A stretch of 64,000 bases of DNA. Origin: Luteitalea sp. TBR-22 (lineage in GTDB: Bacteria; Acidobacteriota; Vicinamibacteria; Vicinamibacterales; Vicinamibacteraceae). The position numbers and the translations under genes were made by a program. How positions within the stretch are numbered: position 1 is the first letter of the stretch; each line of letters starts with the position of its first letter. The notes below the pieces were generated by a model. It was given only the letters and a program-made list of their open reading frames with translations, made no database searches and was not told the origin of the DNA. The DNA is taken from NCBI RefSeq assembly GCF_016865485.1, contig NZ_AP024452.1:1944501-2008500 (forward strand), given 5' to 3'. Shown piece by piece: positions 57,369 to 64,000 of the stretch.

Positions 57369-59096
57369 ATGACAGAGAGAGCGAAGGGCAAGCGACGCAG
57401 CACAGGATGGTTCAGCGGCATCGATCGCAACACGTTCATCCACCGCAGCTGGATGAAGAACCAGGGCCATCCCGATCACGTCTTCGACGGCCGGCCGATC
57501 ATCGGCATCTGCAACACCTGGTCGGAGCTCACGCCGTGCAACGCGCACCTGCGCGACCTGGCCGAGCACGTGAAGCACGGGGTGTACGAGGCCGGCGGAT
57601 TCCCGCTCGAGTTCCCGGTGATGTCGCTCGGCGAGACGCAACTGCGGCCGACGGCGATGCTGTTCCGCAACCTGGCCAGCATGGACGTCGAGGAGTCGAT
57701 CCGCGGCAACCCGATCGACGGCGTCGTGCTGCTGGTCGGTTGCGACAAGACGACGCCGGCCTGCGTGATGGGCGCGGCGAGCGTCGACCTGCCGACGCTG
57801 GTCGTCTCCGGCGGCCCGATGCTCAACGGCAAGTTCCGCGGCCAGGACATCGGATCGGGCACGCACGTGTGGAAGTTCAGCGAGGAGGTGCGGTGCGGCC
57901 TCATGTCGCCCGAGGACTTCCGTGATGCAGAGGCCGGGATGAGCCGCTCGGCCGGTCACTGCATGACGATGGGCACGGCGTCGACGATGGCCTGCCTGGT
58001 CGAGGCGCTGGGCCTGGCGCTGCCGACCAACGCGGCGATTCCCGCCGTCGACGCGCGCCGCCGCCGCCTCGCCCACCAGGCCGGCAACCGCATCGTCGCG
58101 ATGGTCGAGGAAGACCTGAAGCCATCGCAGATCCTCACGCGCAAGGCGTTCGAGAACGCGGTGCGCGCGGTCAACGCGGTCGGCGGATCCACCAACGCCG
58201 TGATCCACCTGCTGGCCATCGCCGGGCGGGTCGGCGTCGAGTTCACCCTCGACGACTGGGATCGCCTGGGGCGCGACGTGTCGTGCCTGGTCGACCTGAT
58301 GCCGTCGGGTCGGTACCTGATGGAGGACTTCTACTACGCGGGTGGCCTGCCGGCCGTGCTGCGGGAGCTCGGCGACCTCATCCACCGCGACGCGCTGACC
58401 GTCACTGGCAGGACCCTCGGCGAGAACATCGACGGGGCGCCCAACGACAACCCCGAGGTGATTCGGCCGCAGGACAACCCGGTGGTGCCCGACAGCGGCA
58501 TCGCGGTCCTGAAGGGCAACCTGGCCCCCGACGGCGCGATCATCAAGCCTGCCGCCGCGAGCGCCGCGCTGCTCAGGCACACGGGCCGCGCCGTCGTGTT
58601 CGAGGACATCGACGACTTCTACGCGCGCATCGACGACGAGACGCTCGACGTCGATGCCTCGTGTGTGCTCGTCCTGAAGCACTGCGGGCCGAAGGGCTAC
58701 CCCGGGATGCCCGAAGTGGGCAACATGCCGCTACCGCCCAAGATCCTGCGGCAGGGCGTCACCGACATGGTGCGCATCTCCGATGCCCGGATGAGCGGCA
58801 CCGCCTACGGCACCGTGGTGCTGCACGTGGCGCCCGAAGCGGCCGTCGGCGGGCCACTGGCGCTGGTGCGGTCGGGCGACATGATCGCGCTCGACGTCCC
58901 GGCGCGGAAGATCTCGCTGCTGGTGGACGACGAGGAACTGGCCAGGCGCCGCGCCGCCTGGCAGCCGCCGGCGCCGATCACCAGCCGCGGGTACGTGAAG
59001 CTGTACGTGGACCACGTGCTGCAGGCCAACGAGGGGGCGGACCTCGACTTCCTCAAGGGCGGCAGTGGGTCGGCCGTGCCGCGGCACTCGCACTGA
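57369..59096 (+). CDS. IlvD/Edd-family dehydratase, L-arabonate dehydratase-like
   Basis: A 575-residue protein. 'RSWMKNQGHPDHVFDGRPIIGICNTWSELTPCNAHLRDLAEHVK' (in part) with the first Fe-S Cys in 'TPCNAH', 'LVGCDKTTPACVMGAAS' with the second, 'AGHCMTMGTASTMACLVEALG' with the third. The Cys trio and 'MSRSAGHC' spacing indicate the [2Fe-2S] pentonate-type dehydratases rather than IlvD. It likely dehydrates a sugar acid such as L-arabonate to a 2-keto-3-deoxy acid. The final step enzymes are not in the window. Confidence 0.85.
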   Translation: MTERAKGKRRSTGWFSGIDRNTFIHRSWMKNQGHPDHVFDGRPIIGICNTWSELTPCNAHLRDLAEHVKHGVYEAGGFPLEFPVMSLGETQLRPTAMLFRNLASMDVEESIRGNPIDGVVLLVGCDKTTPACVMGAASVDLPTLVVSGGPMLNGKFRGQDIGSGTHVWKFSEEVRCGLMSPEDFRDAEAGMSRSAGHCMTMGTASTMACLVEALGLALPTNAAIPAVDARRRRLAHQAGNRIVAMVEEDLKPSQILTRKAFENAVRAVNAVGGSTNAVIHLLAIAGRVGVEFTLDDWDRLGRDVSCLVDLMPSGRYLMEDFYYAGGLPAVLRELGDLIHRDALTVTGRTLGENIDGAPNDNPEVIRPQDNPVVPDSGIAVLKGNLAPDGAIIKPAAASAALLRHTGRAVVFEDIDDFYARIDDETLDVDASCVLVLKHCGPKGYPGMPEVGNMPLPPKILRQGVTDMVRISDARMSGTAYGTVVLHVAPEAAVGGPLALVRSGDMIALDVPARKISLLVDDEELARRRAAWQPPAPITSRGYVKLYVDHVLQANEGADLDFLKGGSGSAVPRHSH

Positions 59097-59159
59097 CACG
59101 GGAGGGAGCGCCGCGTGTCAAGGGATCAGGGACACGGGGGCGAGTCACAAGGGTTGCGT

Positions 59160-59232
59160 GGGACGAGGGGCAAGGTGCGGTAGGGACGAGGGACAAGGGA
59201 GGGACAACGGAGGGACAAGGGACAAGGGAGGG
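59160..59232 (+). repeat. Heptamer tandem array, GGGACAA type
   Basis: Units include gggacga, ggggcaa, gggacga, gggacaa, gggaggg, gggacaa repeated, partly out of phase. It lies between the dehydratase and the response regulator gene. Confidence 0.6.
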
Positions 59233-59282
59233 CGGCTCCCAGAGCTCTGCTGTGGCAGAATCCTCGCCGGAAGGGACTTTCG

Positions 59283-59936
59283 ATGAGCACGATTCGCGTG
59301 GTCCTCGTGGACGACCACGAGACGGTGAGGCAGGGGCTCGCGCTGTTGTTGAACGGGTTTCCCGACGTGGAGGTCGTGGGCGAGGCCGGCGACGGGAGGG
59401 CCGGCGTCGGGTGCGCACGAGAGCAGCAGCCCGACGTGGTGGTGATGGACGTGGCCATGCCGGGGACCAACGGCCTCGAGGCCACCCGTGAGCTGAAGGA
59501 AGGCAATCCGGGCATCGGCGTGGTCGCGCTCTCGCGCTACGGCGACGACGCCTACGTGCAGGAACTGTTGCGCGCCGGTGCGTCGGGCTACGTGCTCAAG
59601 CAGAGCGCGCCCGGCGAGTTGCTCAACGCGATCCGTGCCGCGGCGGCCGGTCAGCATTACCTCGACAAGACACTGAGCGCGCGGGTCACCGGCGCCTACG
59701 TCCGCAAGCACGCGCGCACCGCCGGGCCCGAGCCGCCGTCGATCACCGAGCGCGAGGCCGAGGTCCTGCGACAGATGGCCTGGGGCTACAGCAACAAGGA
59801 CATCGCCGCGCGTCTCGACCTGAGCGTCAAGACGGTCGAAGTGCACAAGGCCAACGCGATGCGCAAACTGGGGTTGCGTGGGCGCATCGACATCGTGCGG
59901 TACGCGCTGCTCCAGGGCTGGCTGCGCGAGGCCTGA
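59283..59936 (+). CDS. NarL/LuxR-family response regulator
   Basis: A 217-residue protein. Receiver domain: acidic pair DD in 'VVLVDDHETVRQG' (residues 10-11), phosphoacceptor Asp in 'DVVVMDVAMPGTNGLEATREL' (in part, about 55), Ser/Thr in 'VVALSRYGDD' and Lys in 'GYVLKQS'. LuxR HTH: 'ITEREAEVLRQMAWGYSNKDIAARLDLSVKTVEVHKANAMRKLG' (in pieces). No histidine kinase is adjacent; the orphan kinase at 43106 is 16 kb away, and a link is speculative. Confidence 0.93.
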   Translation: MSTIRVVLVDDHETVRQGLALLLNGFPDVEVVGEAGDGRAGVGCAREQQPDVVVMDVAMPGTNGLEATRELKEGNPGIGVVALSRYGDDAYVQELLRAGASGYVLKQSAPGELLNAIRAAAAGQHYLDKTLSARVTGAYVRKHARTAGPEPPSITEREAEVLRQMAWGYSNKDIAARLDLSVKTVEVHKANAMRKLGLRGRIDIVRYALLQGWLREA

Positions 59937-59965
59937 CGCACGCCTGTGCGATCCTCGTCGGCGGG

Positions 59966-62821
59966 ATGAACACGTCCGTCGGCAGTGCCCCCGCATCACT
60001 CCGCCGCGCGCTCGAGCAGGTCATCGCCCCCGAGCGCGTGCTCACGCGCCCGATCGACATCGCGGCGTGGGCCTCCGACGCCAGCTTCTATCGCCCTGTC
60101 CCGAAGGCCGTCGTTCTCGCGGCCTCGGTGGACGAGGTGCGCGCGCTCTTCCGGCTCTCCCATGAACTCGGCCTGCCGCTGACGTTCCGCGCGTCGGGCA
60201 CCAGCCTGTCGGGGCAGGCCGTCACCGACGGCATCCTCGTGGAGGTCAAGCGTCACTGGCGTCGCCTCGAGGTGCTCGACGGGGGCGCGCGCCTGCGCGT
60301 GCAACCCGGCGTGCTCGGCGGCGAGGCCAACCTCGCGTTGCGGCCGTTCGGGCGCAAGATCGGGCCCGATCCGGCCAGCCTGGCCGCATGCGCGCTCGGC
60401 GGCATCCTCGCCAACAACGCCTCGGGCAAGTGCTGCGGCGTCGCGCAGAACGCGTACCACACGCTCGACGCGATCACGTTCCTGTTGCCGTCGGGCACGG
60501 TGATCGACACGGCCCAGGCCGACGCCGACGCACGGTTCCGGTCGGCCGAGCCGACGCTGGCCACCGGCCTGCTGGCGCTCAAGGCGGAGATCGAAGCCGA
60601 CGAGTCCTTGTCGGCGCGCATCCGGGCCAAGTACCGGATGAAGAACACGACCGGGTACGGCCTGAACGCGTTCCTCGACTTCTCGCGTCCGGTCGACATC
60701 TTCGCGCACCTGCTCATCGGCTCCGAGGGCACCCTCGCCTTCATCCCGGAGGCCGTGCTCCGGACGGTGCCCGACCTGCCGCACAAGGCCACCGGCCTGC
60801 TGCTGTTTGCCACCATCGACGACGCCTGCCGGGCGATCGCGCCGCTCAAGGCGGCGGGCGCGAAGGCCCTCGAACTGATGGATCGGGCGTCGCTGCGCGC
60901 CGTCGAGCGCCAGTCGGGCGTGCCGGCGGAGTTGCAGGGCCTGTCGGACGGCGCGGCGGGGCTGCTCGTGGAGTTCCAGGCCGAGACGCCCGACGCGCTC
61001 ACGGCCTACCGGACGGAGGCCGCCGCGGTCGTGGCCGGGCTCGCCGGCTTGTCCTTCCCGGCACCCTTCACCGACGACCCGCGGCAGATCGCGGCGCTGT
61101 GGCGCGTGCGCGAGGGGATGTACCCGTCGGTGGGGGCGGTGCGCAAGAGCGGGACCACGGTGATCATCGAGGACGTCGCCTTCCCGCTCGAGCGCCTCGG
61201 CGAGGCGGTCGTCGACCTGCAGGCGCTCTTCGCGCGTCACGGCTACCCCGAGGCGATCATCTTCGGCCACGCCGGCGACGGCAACCTGCACTTCGTCATC
61301 ACGCAGTCGTTCAACGACGCGGCCGCAATCGATCAGTACGCGCGCTTCATGGACGATGTCGTGGCCCTCGTGGTGGGGAAGTACGACGGAGCGCTGAAGG
61401 CCGAGCACGGCACCGGCCGCAACATGGCGCCGTTCGTCGAGGCGGAATGGGGCGGCGCCGCGCTGGCCATCATGCGCCGGCTGAAGGCGCTCGCCGACCC
61501 CGACGGCCTGCTGAATCCCGGCGTCATCATCAACGACGACCCGCGCGCGCACCTCACGGATCTCAAGTCGCTGCCGTCGGTCGAGGCGTCGATCGACACC
61601 TGCGTCGAGTGTGGCTTCTGCGAGCGCGTCTGCCCGTCGCGCGACCTGACGCTCACGCCACGCCAGCGCATCCTCGTGCGGCGCGACATGGTGCGACGCG
61701 AGCAGGCCGGCGAGTCGCGGGCGTCCCTCGACGCCCTCTGGCAGGACTACGCGTACGCGGGGCTCGACACCTGCGCCGTGGACGGCATGTGCGCGACCGC
61801 CTGCCCGGTGGCCATCAACACCGGCGCGCTCGTGAAGCAGTTCCGCCACGCCCGGCATTCGCCGACCGCCGAGGCCGTGGGGATGACGGTTGCCACGCGG
61901 TTCGGGCTGGCGGAATCCCTGGTGAAGATTGGCCTGCGCCTGGGGCACGTCGTCCAGGGCGTGCTCGGCCCCGGCGCCATGCCGGCCGTCACGCGGCTGG
62001 CGCGCCGCCTTGCGGGGCCGGAGGTGCCACTGTGGACGCGCGAGATGCCGCGTCCCGCCGCCTCGCTGCCCCGGACGTCGCGGGCCGACGTCGCCGCCGT
62101 CTACCTGCCGGCGTGCGTCTCGCGCGTGTTCGGCCACGTGCCAGGCGAGGCGTCGACGCTCTCACTGCCGGACGCGCTGGTGGCGGTTGCCGCCCGGGCC
62201 GGTCGTCCCGTGTGGATTCCTGACGACGTGCACGGGACGTGCTGCGGCACGCCGTTCTCGTCGAAGGGACTGGTCAGCGGGCACCGTCAGGCCGCCAATG
62301 ACGCCATCGAGCGCTGCTGGACGTGGTCACAGGAGGGGAGGCTGCCCATCGTCGTCGACGCCAACTCGTGCACGCTCGGCCTGCGCGAGTGCGGCCCGGC
62401 CCTGACGTCCGAGAACCGCGCCCGCCTGGCCTCGCTGCGCATCGTCGACAGCGTCGCGTTCGCCCGCCAGGACCTGCTGCCGCGCCTCGACGTGACGCGT
62501 CGGGCCGGCCGCGTCGCGGCGCACCCGACCTGCTCACTCGCGCACCTCGGCCACGCCGACGACCTACTGGCCCTGGTGGCCGCCTGCGCCGAGCACGTGA
62601 CCCTGCCCGCCAACGCCGGCTGCTGCGGCTTTGCCGGCGACCGTGGCTTCCTCTTCCCGGAACTCACGGCGAGTGCAACCCAGCGGGAGGCCGTCGAGGT
62701 GCGGGCCGCCGCCTGCGACGATCACGTGTCGGCCAACCGGATGTGCGAGGTCGCGCTGACCAGCGCCACGGGACGTCCCTACAGGTCGGTGATCCACCTG
62801 CTCGAGGAAGCGACCAGGTAG
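59966..62821 (+). CDS. FAD-linked D-lactate/glycolate dehydrogenase fused to Fe-S/CCG module
   Basis: A 951-residue protein. Residues about 40-260: FAD-binding PCMH-type domain ('SLSGQAVTDGILVEVKRHWRRLEV', 'GGILANNASGKCCGV'). About 270-500: FAD-oxidase C ('FGHAGDGNLHFVITQSFND', 'EHGTGRNMAPFVEAEWG'). 546-640: two [4Fe-4S] motifs, 'CVECGFCERVC' and 'CAVDGMCATAC'. The C-terminal third has two cysteine-rich CCG-type repeats ('GTCCGTPFSSKG', 'NAGCCGFAGDRG'). The usual partners are the GlcD/GlcF chains, here in one polypeptide (Dld2/DLD type). It oxidises a 2-hydroxy acid and passes electrons to quinone. Confidence 0.93.
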   Translation: MNTSVGSAPASLRRALEQVIAPERVLTRPIDIAAWASDASFYRPVPKAVVLAASVDEVRALFRLSHELGLPLTFRASGTSLSGQAVTDGILVEVKRHWRRLEVLDGGARLRVQPGVLGGEANLALRPFGRKIGPDPASLAACALGGILANNASGKCCGVAQNAYHTLDAITFLLPSGTVIDTAQADADARFRSAEPTLATGLLALKAEIEADESLSARIRAKYRMKNTTGYGLNAFLDFSRPVDIFAHLLIGSEGTLAFIPEAVLRTVPDLPHKATGLLLFATIDDACRAIAPLKAAGAKALELMDRASLRAVERQSGVPAELQGLSDGAAGLLVEFQAETPDALTAYRTEAAAVVAGLAGLSFPAPFTDDPRQIAALWRVREGMYPSVGAVRKSGTTVIIEDVAFPLERLGEAVVDLQALFARHGYPEAIIFGHAGDGNLHFVITQSFNDAAAIDQYARFMDDVVALVVGKYDGALKAEHGTGRNMAPFVEAEWGGAALAIMRRLKALADPDGLLNPGVIINDDPRAHLTDLKSLPSVEASIDTCVECGFCERVCPSRDLTLTPRQRILVRRDMVRREQAGESRASLDALWQDYAYAGLDTCAVDGMCATACPVAINTGALVKQFRHARHSPTAEAVGMTVATRFGLAESLVKIGLRLGHVVQGVLGPGAMPAVTRLARRLAGPEVPLWTREMPRPAASLPRTSRADVAAVYLPACVSRVFGHVPGEASTLSLPDALVAVAARAGRPVWIPDDVHGTCCGTPFSSKGLVSGHRQAANDAIERCWTWSQEGRLPIVVDANSCTLGLRECGPALTSENRARLASLRIVDSVAFARQDLLPRLDVTRRAGRVAAHPTCSLAHLGHADDLLALVAACAEHVTLPANAGCCGFAGDRGFLFPELTASATQREAVEVRAAACDDHVSANRMCEVALTSATGRPYRSVIHLLEEATR

Positions 62822-63088
62822 GGCGCGAGTATGAAGTGGCTGGCCGGGTCAAGGGCAGATCAGTCCCGTCGCGGGGGCGCAGGCCCCCGCGCGGGGGGAT
62901 ACATCGGTCCTGCCTCGGGGGATCGGGCTGCTCCAGTCGAGTATTCGCGCTCAGGGGCGCACTAGGTTGCTGCGGGGCGGGGTCGCACATCGGTTCCTCG
63001 TGGTCGCCCGAAGGCGCCAGAACCGCCCTACTCGCGATCACCCGCGCGTGGCAGCCGACCCCAGCAGGGCGGTGCCGCCGTGGCGCGG
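62822..63088 (+). other. Intergenic stretch next to the IS110 transposase end
   Basis: 267 bp without a recognisable gene. It contains the palindrome at 62871-62890 and the 3' flank of the IS110 transposase. The right end of the element is probably in this interval, but I cannot fix it without terminal repeats. Confidence 0.4.
62871..62890 (+). repeat. GC-rich palindrome
   Basis: GCGGGGGC, loop GCAG, GCCCCCGC; perfect 8-bp arms, about 50 bases after the dehydrogenase stop. Possible terminator without a T-run. Confidence 0.4.
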
Positions 63089-64000
63089 TTACCCGGCCAG
63101 CGGCGCGGCGTTGGTCCGGTGCGGGTCGAAGCGGGTGCCATCCCGCCAGATCGCATACAGGATGCCGGTCAACTTGCGCGCCAAGGCCACGACGGCGACC
63201 TGGCGCCCGCGCCGGTGCTGCACGGCGTCGACCCAGTCGCGGAGCGGCCCCGGCTTCAGCGTCCGTTTCGCGCAGTGCGCGGCCTGGACGAGGCACCAGC
63301 GCAGGCTGCGGCTCCCCGCTTTGGTAATCCCCAGGTGACGCGTCCGCGCGCCACTCGAGTCCTGGCCGGGCACCAGCCCGACATACGCCTCCACCGCGTG
63401 CGCGCCGTCGAAGCGCGTGTGGTCGTCGAGCGCCGCCACAAACCGCACGGCGGTCACCGGGCCGACTCCGGGGACCGTCAGCAAGCGGCGCGCGACCGGG
63501 TCGCCCGTGGCCCAGGCCGTCACCTCGCGGTCGGCGTCCGCGATGGCGGCATGCAGGTGCTCCAGCAGCTGCAGCTGCCGGGCCACGTAGCTCGGGAGGG
63601 GCTCGCCTACCGCGGCGCGGACGCGCGCCCCGAAGGTGTGCACGCTGCCACTCGCCAGCCGGCGGCCCTGCGTCCGCAGCCAGCCGCGCACGGTATTGAG
63701 CAGGAGCGTGCGACTGCGCACCAGCCCGTCGCGCATGCCGCAGAGCGTCTTGGCCGCCCGCGCCTCGGCGCTCGGGATATGCACCGACGGCAGGTCGATG
63801 CGGCAGGACACCTCGCTGAGCACCTGCGCATCACGCCGGTCCGTCTTCATCCGGCGCGCCCCCACGCCCAGGGTCGGCGCCAGGGTCGCCGGCACCACCC
63901 GCACCTCATGCCCGGCCGCCCGTGCCGCGTCGGCCACCCAGAAGGCCTCACTGCACGTCTCGACAATCACTCGGCTGCCGGGCCGCTCGCCCAGGTACCG
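63089..64000 (-). mobile_element. IS110-family transposase, 5' end cut by the window edge
   Basis: The frame runs through the right edge (about 303 residues present). Pieces of the DEDD N-terminal domain remain: 'MKTDRRDAQVLSEVSCRIDL' and 'LVRSRTLLLNTVRGWLRTQG'. The C-terminal Transposase_20 domain follows: 'LLTVPGVGPVTAVRFVAAL', 'AHAVEAYVGLVPGQDSSG', 'SRSLRWCLVQAAH'. IS110 elements move with bridge-RNA guidance in the related IS621/IS110 group. The bridge RNA, if present, would lie in the flank not visible, or at 62822-63088 (3' of the gene). Whether the element is intact cannot be judged. Confidence 0.88.

Noticed and set aside
9608-62821. tRNA or rRNA genes in the chromosomal part
   Set aside because: No cloverleaf-like segments with conserved TTCRA arms or rRNA-like stretches were noticed in the intergenic spaces; a dedicated scan would settle this.

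Overview
This is a GC-rich chromosomal segment with long reading frames, many secreted or lipoprotein-like products, planctomycete-type cytochrome/DUF1501 genes and an aerobic tyrosine-catabolism gene (hmgA). The gene content resembles Acidobacteriota of the Vicinamibacteria (Luteitalea-like) type. That placement is inferred from gene content only; there is no rRNA or other marker gene in the window.

Positions 1-9343 are the distal part of a chromosomal integron cassette array. Eleven attC sites, all 75 bp and all in the same orientation, share complementary R''/R' ends (GCCTAAC/GTTAGGC), L''/L' arms with one extrahelical G, and a GC-rich inner stem. They separate small cassettes. These encode toxin-antitoxin parts (an HTH antitoxin, two copies of a ParE-like pair, an inverted Doc-type pair), a DUF4258/DUF2283 pair, DUF695, DUF6064 and DUF6883 proteins, a GNAT acetyltransferase and small membrane or secreted proteins. 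The integrase and attI must lie left of position 1. An IS3-family element (3192-4448) sits between fragments of two unrelated cassette genes. From about 7100 to 9343 the attC sites are mutated or deleted and cassette genes are broken, as expected of the oldest end of an array.

From 9600 onward the window is ordinary chromosome. 9608-19103: M20 peptidase, TPR protein, a frameshifted hydrolase-like gene, GNAT, alpha/beta hydrolase, VOC/SnoaL fusion, small membrane proteins, DoxX-like protein and an erythromycin-esterase-like protein. 19120-33944: a 1275-residue PD40/amidohydrolase protein, two retropepsin-like proteins, a run of planctomycete-type genes (heme/LRR protein, DUF1549-LamG-DUF1553, DUF1501), a Tat-exported lactonase-fold protein and an MFS carrier. 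The gene order suggests export and use of an unknown organic substrate. 34002-43048: group III truncated hemoglobin, cupredoxin, beta/gamma-crystallin protein, maltose acetyltransferase-like protein, RecQ, an OYE-family reductase, homogentisate dioxygenase and a 5'-3' exonuclease. 43106-57171: a 7TMR-DISM histidine kinase, GTP-type PEP carboxykinase, Ca2+/H+ antiporter, cytochrome c, a DUF4139 protein, a nucleoside transporter, a DUF2961 protein and three unrecognised secreted proteins. 57369-62821: an L-arabonate dehydratase-like IlvD/Edd enzyme, a NarL-type regulator and a D-lactate/glycolate dehydrogenase fused to an Fe-S/CCG module. The right edge cuts an IS110-family transposase.

Between genes there are at least seven arrays of degenerate 7-bp tandem repeats, each with its own unit sequence, and several perfect REP-like palindromes. 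With the integron array these are the most unusual features of the window.
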